Below, in pieces: positions 1 to 6,916 of a stretch of DNA of 8,469 nucleotides (within the stretch, counting starts at the first letter, position 1; every line of letters begins with the position of its first letter). The translations under genes and the position numbers were made by a program. The notes beneath the pieces were generated by a model that was given only the letters and a program-made list of their open reading frames with translations, was not told the DNA's origin and made no database searches. Origin of the DNA: Bacteroidota bacterium (GTDB taxonomy: Bacteria; Bacteroidota; Bacteroidia; Flavobacteriales; Flavobacteriaceae); assembly GCA_023393485.1 (NCBI GenBank), contig JAEWLD010000155.1, forward strand, positions 1 through 8,469, read 5' to 3'.

Positions 1-891
1 GGTACAATCGATCTTGGAAGCCTTTATGCAAACGATAACAGAAGTTCACGGGCCAATGCTGTTAGTGGCGACGGGAATGTAATTGTAGGGTATCAGGACC
101 TGAACGGCCCGTGGAAATCTGCCGTCTGGACAAAAAATCCGGCCGGCGGTTATTTCCCGAACCACTATCTGCTCATCGATCCGAGCGGAAGCGCCACCGA
201 TGAATTCAACCAGTTGGGCGAATGCAGTTATATCACGCCAGACGGCAACTGGATTGGCGGCGAAGGCGATTATGCCAACAACTACCAGCCGTGGATCTGG
301 AGCGAAGCCACCGGCGTGATCAATCTCGGTGACTTGAGCAACGGCGCAGGCTACGGACGCGTTGGCAGCATCAGTCCTGACGGAAGTTATGCCATCGGCT
401 GGTTTACGTTGTCCGATTGGGGCGCAACGCCGATCCCGTTCATTTGGACTTCTGCAACCGGGATTGTCGAATTCAATGATTTTGTGGCTACTACGCTCGG
501 AATCGATACCGGTGATTACGATGTCTGGATTCCCAATAACATGTCGGCCAACGGCAAATACATCACTGGCTGGGGCGTCAACCCTTCAATCGGCGAATGG
601 GGCGAACTCTTTACTTTCCGTCTTGAAATGCCCGACACACTCGGAAATGTGCAGGTCCAGACAAATATCAGCGCCGTCTATCCGAATCCCGTAACCGGCA
701 TTTTAAACATCGGGTCATCGCAAACCATTGACGCCGTCGAAGTGTACGACATCAGCGGGCAGTTGCTGCTCAGCAGAAAATCGCCGGCAGGCATCACGCA
801 AGTCGACCTGTCCGGATTGTCAAACGGGATATATTTCATCAAGACACATTCCGGCCAACAGACTCAAACCCACAAAGTGACCAGATTGTAA
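1..891 (+). CDS. T9SS-secreted protein with HAF-like repeats (5' partial)
   Basis: The frame is open from the first base to the TAA at 889-891, giving 296 codons with the true start outside the window. A TTG at 214 is only an internal Leu codon, because homologous repeats continue upstream of it. Residues 1 to about 190 carry HAF-type extracellular repeats: an (F/I)W-(S/T)-x-A-T-G strand, a LGDL-like strand and a turn of the form (S/P/A)-(D/N)-G followed by (I/A)xG. The turns fall near residues 21, 78, 124 and 181. Residues about 225-296 form a type A T9SS C-terminal sorting domain, with YPNP at 227-230, then VEVYDISGQ and LSNGIYFIK. That domain normally sends the protein across the outer membrane and is removed or used for cell-surface attachment. 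The substrate or partner of the repeat region cannot be read from sequence. The protein family type is clear; its biological role is unknown. Confidence 0.9.
   Translation, partial: GTIDLGSLYANDNRSSRANAVSGDGNVIVGYQDLNGPWKSAVWTKNPAGGYFPNHYLLIDPSGSATDEFNQLGECSYITPDGNWIGGEGDYANNYQPWIWSEATGVINLGDLSNGAGYGRVGSISPDGSYAIGWFTLSDWGATPIPFIWTSATGIVEFNDFVATTLGIDTGDYDVWIPNNMSANGKYITGWGVNPSIGEWGELFTFRLEMPDTLGNVQVQTNISAVYPNPVTGILNIGSSQTIDAVEVYDISGQLLLSRKSPAGITQVDLSGLSNGIYFIKTHSGQQTQTHKVTRL
61..570 (+). repeat. HAF-like protein repeats within the first gene
   Basis: Four related turns are visible in the translation: VSGDGNVIVGY (residues 21-31), ITPDGNWIGGE (78-88), ISPDGSYAIGW (124-134) and MSANGKYITGW (181-191). 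The spacings are 57, 46 and 57 residues. Two of the intervals contain a well-kept IWS/IWT-x-A-T-G segment. In known HAF repeat proteins such units are beta-rich and extracellular, probably propeller-like; that fold is inferred here. More repeats may lie upstream of the window. Confidence 0.65.
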
Positions 892-917
892 TTTTTCTTC
901 ATAAATTTTTGATTCGG

Positions 918-949
918 GATCCCGGGGCAACTTGGGATCTTTTTTTATT
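918..949 (+). terminator. Rho-independent terminator of the first gene
   Basis: GATCCC (918-923) pairs with GGGATC (934-939) around a 10-nt loop and is followed directly by a run of seven T (940-946) and then ATT. It lies 26 bp after the stop codon of the HAF-repeat gene. The T run overlaps the stop codon of pabB, which arrives from the other strand. On the minus strand the sequence after the hairpin is not a clear T run, so this terminator appears to serve mainly the plus strand. A perfect palindrome CGGGATCCCG (915-924) offers a competing fold of the left arm. Confidence 0.75.
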
Positions 950-2231
950 GGTGAGCCAGGACTGTGCGCATCGCCCTGGCTTTGAGCAAACACTCGTCAT
1001 ACTCCTTTTCAGGGTCGGAAAGTGCCGTGATCGCGCTGCCGACCGAAAACGAAAGATAGCCGGTTTCCTGGTTGTGAAGAATGCTTCTGATGACGACGTT
1101 GAAGTCAAAATCGCCATCCGGTGTAAAATAACCGATGGCGCCGCTATATAGGCCGCGTTTGGTTTCCTCCAGTTTTTCGATGATTTGCATGGCCGAGATT
1201 TTTGGCGCGCCGGTCATGCTGCCCATCGGGAAAGTCGTCTGAAGGATTTCTTCGGCCGGTTTTTCACTGTGTGAAGCGATAGTGGAAATCAAATGATGCA
1301 CTTGTCTAAACGTATAAACGCCGCACAATTCCTCTACACTGACCGAACCTTTGCCGGCTGTACGCGACAAATCATTGCGTACCAAATCAACGATCATTAT
1401 ATTTTCTGAACGCTCCTTTTCATTGATCTGCAATGCGTCTTTGATTTCCTGGTCTTCAAGAGCATCGTCACTGCGTCGCGCCGTACCTTTTATTGGCTGC
1501 GAAATGACTTTGTCGCCTTCGCGTCGCAAATACCGCTCGGGCGATGCCGAAATCGCATACTGCCTGTGATTTTTAAAAAATACGGCGAATGGCGGTGTGG
1601 AAATCTCGTTAAGTTTCAGGTACGTCCCTAGCGGATCTATGGTTGTGTTTTCGGCAAAAAACTCCATGCAGAAATTGGCTTCATAAATATCGCCGCGTTG
1701 GATGTGGGCAAGCATTTCCGCTGTTTTTTCTAAATATTTGTGTTTGGGGATACGTTGGCGGATCTCAATGGGCTGCGAGGAATTGACATTTGGCAATCGA
1801 TAATTGATAATCTCTTCCAAATCTTCATCGATTTCATCATCGCACAGCCGCAAATACAAAATCTCGAGCGCGTTGCCTTTTAGCAGGAAAAGCTTTTTTG
1901 GCTGGAAGAAAAACAGGTCGGGAAAATCCAACCCATCGAAATTGTTTGACGACAAGGCTTCGGTATCATTTTTCAAGTCGTACGATAAATAACCGAATAT
2001 CCAGTCGGCCGTGCTTTGCCTATATTGTTTTAAATCTTCAAATGCGTTTACGTAATCGGTTTTGATTGAGGTCAGTGCGTCTACGGCCAGTATACAGTCA
2101 AACGACCGGTAGGTTTGCGGAAAATCATTGCTGTCGAGAAAAACGACTTCGCGGAACTGCTGCGCCCAACCAAGCAAATCCTGCTTGAATGCAGCCTGAT
2201 TTTCAATATGCTTTACAATCGAAGTTCTCAT
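945..2231 (-). CDS. pabB: Aminodeoxychorismate synthase component I (PabB)
   Basis: A 428-residue chorismate-binding enzyme of the TrpE/PabB/MenF family. PabB aminates chorismate to 4-amino-4-deoxychorismate in the cytoplasm, the first step to p-aminobenzoate and folate, using ammonia from a PabA glutaminase. Numbered from the ATG at 2231, the visible motifs are QRGDIYEANFC (178-188), PIKGTARR (246-253), the ERSENIMIVDLVRNDLSR block (273-290), FPMGSMTGAPK (334-344) and GAIGYFTPDGDFDFNVVIRS (364-383). Lys248 in PIKGT is the residue that separates PabB from anthranilate synthase, where Ala is usual. A TTG at 2255 would add eight residues, but the ATG gives the natural start, with a purine-rich GGAAAGGA about 15 nt upstream. 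No pabA or pabC lies beside it. The gene converges on the HAF-repeat gene and diverges from the DUF4349 gene, so it looks monocistronic. Confidence 0.92.
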   Translation of the reverse strand: MRTSIVKHIENQAAFKQDLLGWAQQFREVVFLDSNDFPQTYRSFDCILAVDALTSIKTDYVNAFEDLKQYRQSTADWIFGYLSYDLKNDTEALSSNNFDGLDFPDLFFFQPKKLFLLKGNALEILYLRLCDDEIDEDLEEIINYRLPNVNSSQPIEIRQRIPKHKYLEKTAEMLAHIQRGDIYEANFCMEFFAENTTIDPLGTYLKLNEISTPPFAVFFKNHRQYAISASPERYLRREGDKVISQPIKGTARRSDDALEDQEIKDALQINEKERSENIMIVDLVRNDLSRTAGKGSVSVEELCGVYTFRQVHHLISTIASHSEKPAEEILQTTFPMGSMTGAPKISAMQIIEKLEETKRGLYSGAIGYFTPDGDFDFNVVIRSILHNQETGYLSFSVGSAITALSDPEKEYDECLLKARAMRTVLAHQ

Positions 2232-2236
2232 CCAGC

Positions 2237-2244
2237 CAAAAATA
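2237..2244 (-). promoter_or_regulatory. pabB: Possible -7 box just upstream of pabB
   Basis: Read on the minus strand, 2244-2237 is TATTTTTG, an exact fit to the Bacteroidota TAnnTTTG element. It ends only 5 nt before the ATG at 2231, so its transcript would be nearly leaderless. No convincing -33 TTG is found at the right distance, and the purine-rich stretch upstream of it argues instead for a leader with translation signals. It may be a chance match in AT-rich sequence. Confidence 0.2.
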
Positions 2245-2320
2245 ATCCTTTCCAACCACAGCCTAAAATTTTGGCATCATTTTTAGTGGCGCAAAAAACG
2301 TTAACATAAAATTCACGCTA

Positions 2321-2351
2321 TTGACCGAAAAACTACTTCCCTGCTAATTTG
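2321..2351 (+). promoter_or_regulatory. Candidate promoter of the DUF4349 gene
   Basis: TTGACC starts at 2321 and TAATTTG lies at 2345-2351, with 21 nt between TTG and TA. This resembles the Bacteroidota housekeeping pattern (TTG near -33, TAnnTTTG near -7), but the -7 element is one base short of consensus. It would place the transcript start around 2358, about 25 nt before the ATG. It lies in the 151-bp divergent gap between pabB and the DUF4349 gene, which holds no other gene. Confidence 0.4.
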
Positions 2352-2382
2352 AATTTTCAACTGTCAATAGTAACCTTTAAAA

Positions 2383-3339
2383 ATGAATTTTATGAAAACA
2401 CTTCCCACAATTGGTGCGGCGCTTCTGTTAATCGGCGCCGCTTATTCCTGCAAAGATGGCGCGAGAGACGAAGAATCGGCGACAGCCGTCACTACGAAGC
2501 GCATTGATTCCGCTGCTGAAACCTCACAGTCGGCGCCAGATAATGGCAATCAACCCGCAACCACGTCTGCGGCGTCAACCAAAAACGACAATGGCAGGAA
2601 ATTGATCCGCACTGCCGATATGAAATTCAAGGTCGATGACGTCGCAAAATCAACTTACGCGATTGAAAACACAGTGCAGAAATTTGGCGGCATCGTGACC
2701 AATACCAATCTCCAAAGCGTAGTTTCCGACCGCGACCAGGTTCAGGTCAGCCCAGATTCGACGCTTGAAACCACAAGATACACGGTAGAGAACAACATGA
2801 CTTTCCGCGTGCCGGACACCGGGCTTGACACTGTCGTAAAAGCAATCGCAAAACAGGTTGATTATCTTGATTTTCGGATAATAAAAGCCGAAGACGCAAG
2901 CCTGCAAATGCTGTCAAATGACATGACGCAGGCGCGCAACCAGGCACATAAAAAAAGAATGGAAAACGCAATCGACAAACAACCGCGCAGGCTCAATGAC
3001 ATTGCCGCAGCGCAAAACGATTTGCTCAACAAACAGGAAAACGCAGACAATACGGTTCTTCAAAACCTTGCGACGAAAGACAAAATCGCGTTCAGCACGG
3101 TTACCCTCGCGATTTATGAAAGCGAAAAGGTAAGACAGCAACTCATCGCCAATCCAAAAAATGTGAACGCTTACCGGCCGCACATCGGGCTGCAGATTTG
3201 GGATTCGCTTAAGACGGGCTGGTTTATCCTCGAAGGCATTCTGGCATTTGTAGCCAAGTTGTGGAGCCTGATTTTGATCGCTATTGCCGCTGTCTTTATT
3301 TACAGGCGATATGGACGGAAAATAAAGCCGGTGATGTAA
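2383..3339 (+). CDS. DUF4349 family membrane-anchored lipoprotein
   Basis: A 318-residue protein matching the DUF4349 family, whose biochemical role is not established. The N-terminus has a hydrophobic signal (residues 8-20) ending in AAYSC, a plausible lipobox with Cys23. Residues 28-70 are a polar Ala/Thr/Ser/Asn-rich linker. The DUF4349 body starts at RKLIRTADMKFKVDDV (72-87), with FGGIVTNTN (101-109) and a strand-rich TFRVPDTGLDTVVKAI segment (140-155). Residues about 180-232 are charged, Gln/Asn-rich and likely coiled coil. FSTVTLAIYE follows (237-246). The end has a hydrophobic stretch (280-307) that should span the membrane, then a basic RRYGRK tail expected to stay in the cytoplasm. 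A second ATG at 2392 gives a neater signal peptide and may be the real start; no strong Shine-Dalgarno decides. The family call is firm. Lipidation together with a C-terminal helix suggests retention at the inner membrane. Confidence 0.85.
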   Translation: MNFMKTLPTIGAALLLIGAAYSCKDGARDEESATAVTTKRIDSAAETSQSAPDNGNQPATTSAASTKNDNGRKLIRTADMKFKVDDVAKSTYAIENTVQKFGGIVTNTNLQSVVSDRDQVQVSPDSTLETTRYTVENNMTFRVPDTGLDTVVKAIAKQVDYLDFRIIKAEDASLQMLSNDMTQARNQAHKKRMENAIDKQPRRLNDIAAAQNDLLNKQENADNTVLQNLATKDKIAFSTVTLAIYESEKVRQQLIANPKNVNAYRPHIGLQIWDSLKTGWFILEGILAFVAKLWSLILIAIAAVFIYRRYGRKIKPVM

Positions 3340-3348
3340 TCAAAAACA

Positions 3349-3398
3349 AAACACCGCGAATTCATGAATTGATTAAAATTCGTGGATTTGCGGTGTTT
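3349..3398. terminator. Bidirectional terminator between the DUF4349 gene and lpdA
   Basis: AAACACCGC (3349-3357) and GCGGTGTTT (3390-3398) are perfect 9-bp inverted arms. Inside them a second short pair, GAATT (3358-3362) with AATTC (3377-3381), can extend the hairpin. On the plus strand it is followed by ATTTATTTTC, and on the minus strand by TGTTTTTG. It begins 9 bp after the DUF4349 stop and 16 bp from the lpdA stop, so it most likely ends both convergent transcripts. Confidence 0.82.
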
Positions 3399-3414
3399 AT
3401 TTATTTTCTAAAAC

Positions 3415-4818
3415 TTAAGAGTGGATTGAACGCTTATCAGTGGCGTCAAGTGCCGCTTCTTTTACGGCTTCGGCATATGTCGGGTGTGCGTGGGACATGC
3501 GCGCGATGTCTTCGGCCGATGCGCGGAATTCCATCGCAGTTACCGCTTCCGAAATCAAATCGGCAACGCGCGCGCCGATCATGTGGACGCCCAAAACTTC
3601 GTCGGTTTTGGCATCGGCGAGAATTTTGACGAAACCGTCGGTGTCGCCGCTGGCACGCGAACGGCCGAGCGCTTTCATCGGAAATGAACCTGTTTTGTAA
3701 GTTATCCCGGCTTCTTTGAGTTGTTCTTCGGTTTTGCCTACAGCCGCGACTTCAGGCCAGGTATAGACAACGCCCGGAATCAGGTTGTAATCGATATGCG
3801 GCTTTTGGCCAGCCAAAATTTCGGCTACCATGACGCCTTCTTCCTCGGCTTTGTGCGCGAGCATTGCCCCGCGGACGACATCGCCTATAGCGTAAATGTT
3901 CGGTACGTTGGTCTGCAAATGGTCATTGACTTCGATCATGCCGCGTTCCGTGATTTTTACGCCCGCTTTTTCGGCGTTCAAACCGTCTGTATACGGACGT
4001 CGCCCGACTGAAACCAGCGTATAATCGCCTTCAAGGGTAATGGTCTCTCCTTTTGCATTGTCTGCCTGCACCGTGACTTTTTTGCCCTTGGCCCCGACTG
4101 ACTTCACTTTATGCGATGTATAGAATTTCATTCCTTGTTTCTTGAGGACTTTGGTCAGTTCTTTCGACAATGCCGCATCCATACCCGGAATGATTCTGTC
4201 CATGAATTCGACGATTGATACCTCGGCACCAAGACGCAGATAGACCTGGCCGAGTTCAAGCCCGATGACACCGCCGCCGATGACGATCAGGTGTTTCGGG
4301 ATTTCAGTGAGCTTTAAAGCTTCTGTAGAAGTGATGATACGTTCTTTGTCTATTTTGATAAACGGCAAAGTTGACGGTTTTGAACCGGTTGCGATTATCG
4401 TGTATTTGGCCTCTATCGTCTCCGATTTCTTGCCGTTTGTGACTTTGACATGCGTCGCATCTTCAAAAGAACCGACGCCTTCAAGAACGGTGATTTTATT
4501 TTTGTCCATCAAATACTTGATGCCCGAAACGTTTTGGTCAACCACTTCGCCCTTGCGCTCGATCATTCTTTTGAGATTGGCCTTGACGCCACCTTTGATC
4601 TCGATTCCGTGAACTTCGAAATGATGCATCGCATCGTGAAAATGGTGCGACGAGTCCAAAAGCGCCTTTGATGGAATACAGCCTACATTGAGGCATGTGC
4701 CGCCGAGTGTCGGGTATTTTTCAATAATAGCTGTTTTGAAGCCCAATTGTGCACAGCGGATTGCCGAGACATAACCGCCTGGCCCGGAGCCGATAACAAC
4801 AACGTCAAATGAATTCAT
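3415..4818 (-). CDS. lpdA: Dihydrolipoyl dehydrogenase (E3)
   Basis: A complete 467-residue flavoprotein disulfide reductase. E3 reoxidises the dihydrolipoyl groups of the pyruvate, 2-oxoglutarate and branched-chain oxoacid dehydrogenase complexes and of the glycine cleavage system, passing electrons through a disulfide and FAD to NAD+ in the cytoplasm. The FAD Rossmann motif GSGPGG is at residues 10-15, and the redox motif GGTCLNVGCIPSK at 39-51 has active-site Cys42 and Cys47. ATGS is at 143-146, the NAD-binding GGGVIG at 181-186, and the second FAD contact IYAIGDV at 308-314. The dimerisation domain ends with HAHPTYAE, giving the catalytic pair His445 and Glu450. Every key residue is present and the length is normal. 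The ATG start places the Rossmann strand four residues in, as is usual. No E1 or E2 gene is adjacent; it stands alone between a convergent and a divergent neighbour. Close relatives such as mercuric or glutathione reductase lack this exact motif set. Confidence 0.97.
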   Translation of the reverse strand: MNSFDVVVIGSGPGGYVSAIRCAQLGFKTAIIEKYPTLGGTCLNVGCIPSKALLDSSHHFHDAMHHFEVHGIEIKGGVKANLKRMIERKGEVVDQNVSGIKYLMDKNKITVLEGVGSFEDATHVKVTNGKKSETIEAKYTIIATGSKPSTLPFIKIDKERIITSTEALKLTEIPKHLIVIGGGVIGLELGQVYLRLGAEVSIVEFMDRIIPGMDAALSKELTKVLKKQGMKFYTSHKVKSVGAKGKKVTVQADNAKGETITLEGDYTLVSVGRRPYTDGLNAEKAGVKITERGMIEVNDHLQTNVPNIYAIGDVVRGAMLAHKAEEEGVMVAEILAGQKPHIDYNLIPGVVYTWPEVAAVGKTEEQLKEAGITYKTGSFPMKALGRSRASGDTDGFVKILADAKTDEVLGVHMIGARVADLISEAVTAMEFRASAEDIARMSHAHPTYAEAVKEAALDATDKRSIHS

Positions 4819-4942
4819 GTACGGATAAGTTAGTTACAGGTTAAATTGAATAAGTCGCACAAAATTACGAGTTTTTATTTGGGAATTTTTCGGGCATCGA
4901 AAATTTAATTTTTATATATTTACTCAACTGAAAATCAAGGCT
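4819..4942. promoter_or_regulatory. Divergent promoter region between lpdA and the T9SS pair
   Basis: This 124-bp AT-rich gap must hold promoters for both directions, since the two flanking genes diverge from it. The best single site faces lpdA (see 4860-4867). Facing the plus-strand genes, a TTTG at 4878-4881 and TAATTTTT at 4906-4913 are only loosely promoter-like: the spacing is 24 nt and the last G of the -7 box is missing. An AAGG at 4937-4940 is a weak ribosome binding site two bases before the ATG at 4943. No operator or riboswitch is evident. Confidence 0.45.
4860..4867 (-). promoter_or_regulatory. lpdA: Candidate -7 promoter element of lpdA
   Basis: On the minus strand 4867-4860 reads TAATTTTG, an exact fit to the Bacteroidota -7 consensus TAnnTTTG. 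It lies 41 nt upstream of the lpdA ATG, leaving a reasonable leader. No clear -33 TTG is seen 19-21 nt further upstream, so the assignment rests on the -7 box and position alone. Confidence 0.45.
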
Positions 4943-6913
4943 ATGAAAAAACTATTACTGCTTTTATTGGTATTCTTTGCCTTTAGCCAGGGCAAGGCGC
5001 AATTCTACGAAGGGTTTGAAGGCGGGACTTATGTCCCCGAAACCGGAGACTGGAACCTGGCGTCGGGCAACTGGAAAATTTCAGATAATGGAATTGGTGC
5101 TGGGTTCAGTTGGGAACCCAATACAATAGTGGCCACGCCGGCATATCAAGTTGACGGCGCGGTAGCTGCGTACATCAACCGCGAAAATATCGGGATGGGA
5201 AATACGTCCGAAGACTGGCTCGTAACGCCGGCGGTTTCAGTTCCATCGGATGGTGCGCTTTCTTTCTATACGCGAACGACGACCTCAGGCGACCAAGGCA
5301 CGGACTATCAAGTGCTTGTCTCAACGACATCCCAGACAGATCATTCGAGCTTTGTACCGATCGCTTATTGGAATGAAGGCAGCCTGACAGCTACATTCAA
5401 TATTTACGAACGCAAATCAATATCGCTCGACGCCTACGTCGGTCAAAGCGTTTATATCGCTTTCGTCAGAAGATTTTTCCAGCCTTATTTACAGGTAGGC
5501 GGTGATCGGTGGCTGATTGACGCGGTTTCGGTAGCTGAAGAAGAACCGATTGCCACAACGCCGATCAATTACATTGTAGGCGAGGTTACATACAACCTGG
5601 ACAACAATGGATGCCAGCAGAACAGTATGATAAATACGGTGCGGATCGCCGCCACCAATGGCGTACAGACTTATTATAAGTATGCGTATGACGGCACTTA
5701 CGAAATGACCGTTACAGGAACCAACCTCGTTGTCACGCCCGGCAGTTACAATCAGGAGATTTTTGATAGCACGCCGCCATCATATACGTTCAATTTTACC
5801 GGAAGCGGCAATACGGGAGTCGCCGATTTCTGCCTTTCGCCGAATGGCAACGCAGTCCACGACCTAAGCATCGAAATAATTCCTTATAACAGCAGCGCGC
5901 GTCCGGGATTTGACAGCCATTATCTCATTACCGTGAGAAATCTTGGCAATTTGCCCGAAGACTGCGTGGTCAGCTTCAGTTTTGACGATGACATATTCGA
6001 CTTTGTTTGGGGTACCGATGGCTATATTTTGTCTCCGGGAAATGTCAGCTGGAACTTGAATGACATCCCGCCGCTGTCGCATAGAGACTTTTTGGTTACT
6101 TTGAACCTGAATTCGCCTACCGAAACACCGCCCGTCAACGCCGGCGATCAACTGGAGTTTTTGGCGACTGTGACCATGCCTGATGACAGCGTCGCCGAAA
6201 ACAATTCGGCTGTACTCGAGCAGACGGTAATCAACGCTTACGACCCAAACGACAAATCTGTCAACGAAGGCGCGACAATCACACCTGAACAGGCTGATGA
6301 CTATCTTCATTATGTGATCCGGTTCCAAAATACCGGAAGCGCAACGGCGAGCATCGTGAGAATCACTGACGATTTGAGCAGTAATCTCGATTTGGGCACG
6401 CTTGACATCACTTCGTGGAGCCACGATGTCAGGCTGGCTTTGGACGGCAATCGCGCCGAATTTTTATTTGACGATATCGATTTGCCGCCGAGCACCGAAA
6501 ACGAGTCCGGCAGCCATGGCTACGTTGCTTACCGGATCAAGCCAATTGCCGGCATTGCTTTGGGCAATTCGATTTCAAATACCGCGAAAATTTATTTTGA
6601 CTTCAATTTCCCGATCATCACCAATACGGTGACAACAACGGTATCTGCTTTAGCTGTGAGCGATTTGGCGAAAAATGTGTTCAGCCTCTATCCTAACCCG
6701 GCATCGCAATCAGTCACGATTGAAATGCCGAACGACGCCAATGTTGAAACCATCAGCGTCTTCAACTTACTTGGGCAAAAAATAAAAACAATTGCCCCCG
6801 AATTTGAAAACCGTCTGTATGCAATGGATATTTCGGACATGGCCGCGGGAACATACCTCATTCAACTCATATCGGAAAACGGCAAAAAAACCAAAAAACT
6901 CATCAAATTATAG
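4943..6913 (+). CDS. T9SS-secreted choice-of-anchor J / DUF11-like protein
   Basis: A complete 656-residue secreted protein. A signal peptide (1-20) ends at GKAQ, and cleavage is expected next to that Gln. Residues 21 to about 198 look like a choice-of-anchor J (cleaved-adhesin) jelly roll: FYEGFEGG (21-28), DWLVTP (91-96) and the closing DRWLIDAVSV (188-197). Residues about 207-300 form a beta module starting IVGEVTYNLDNNGC and ending DFCLSPNG; Cys224 and Cys297 could form a disulfide. Residues 307-430 are an Ig-like module with ARPGFD (319-324). Residues 433-567 start YDPNDKSVNEG and end IYFDFNFPIITNT, as in DUF11/DUF7619-type domains common in flavobacterial secreted proteins. The T9SS type A sorting domain fills about 579-656, with YPNP at 583-586 and MAAGTYLIQL. 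It is the first gene of a pair with 6917 onwards. The architecture suggests an adhesin or surface-binding role; the ligand is unknown. Confidence 0.9.
   Translation: MKKLLLLLLVFFAFSQGKAQFYEGFEGGTYVPETGDWNLASGNWKISDNGIGAGFSWEPNTIVATPAYQVDGAVAAYINRENIGMGNTSEDWLVTPAVSVPSDGALSFYTRTTTSGDQGTDYQVLVSTTSQTDHSSFVPIAYWNEGSLTATFNIYERKSISLDAYVGQSVYIAFVRRFFQPYLQVGGDRWLIDAVSVAEEEPIATTPINYIVGEVTYNLDNNGCQQNSMINTVRIAATNGVQTYYKYAYDGTYEMTVTGTNLVVTPGSYNQEIFDSTPPSYTFNFTGSGNTGVADFCLSPNGNAVHDLSIEIIPYNSSARPGFDSHYLITVRNLGNLPEDCVVSFSFDDDIFDFVWGTDGYILSPGNVSWNLNDIPPLSHRDFLVTLNLNSPTETPPVNAGDQLEFLATVTMPDDSVAENNSAVLEQTVINAYDPNDKSVNEGATITPEQADDYLHYVIRFQNTGSATASIVRITDDLSSNLDLGTLDITSWSHDVRLALDGNRAEFLFDDIDLPPSTENESGSHGYVAYRIKPIAGIALGNSISNTAKIYFDFNFPIITNTVTTTVSALAVSDLAKNVFSLYPNPASQSVTIEMPNDANVETISVFNLLGQKIKTIAPEFENRLYAMDISDMAAGTYLIQLISENGKKTKKLIKL
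5555..6157 (+). repeat. Shared central module, copy 1
   Basis: Residues about 205-405 of the 4943 gene align with residues about 317-517 of the 6917 gene. Conserved anchors are I(V/A)G at the start, a Cys in the first part, DFC(L/V)SP, then DL with IP, ARPGFD, RN.G, SF.F.DD, VTLN.NS and GD at the end. The similarity is clear in protein but patchy in DNA, so this is an old duplication or shared domain set rather than a recent repeat. Confidence 0.75.
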
Positions 6914-6916
6914 CCT

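Noticed and set aside
214..891. Start of the first gene at the TTG at 214
   Set aside because: The same frame is open back to base 1 and holds another HAF-like repeat (VSGDGNVIVGY), so the gene is truncated by the window edge and does not start at 214.
945..2231. Anthranilate synthase TrpE instead of PabB
   Set aside because: The motif reads PIKGT with Lys248, the residue typical of PabB, where TrpE has PIAGT; no trp gene is adjacent.
3261..3629. A plus-strand open frame bridging the DUF4349 gene end, the terminator and the lpdA 3' end
   Set aside because: It crosses a strong bidirectional terminator and overlaps two firm genes out of frame; its Arg/Cys-rich product resembles nothing known.
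5864..6424. A 186-codon open frame on the minus strand inside the choice-of-anchor J gene
   Set aside because: It lies wholly antisense to a well-supported gene, has no recognisable domain and is rich in Arg/Val/Ile as expected of a shadow frame.
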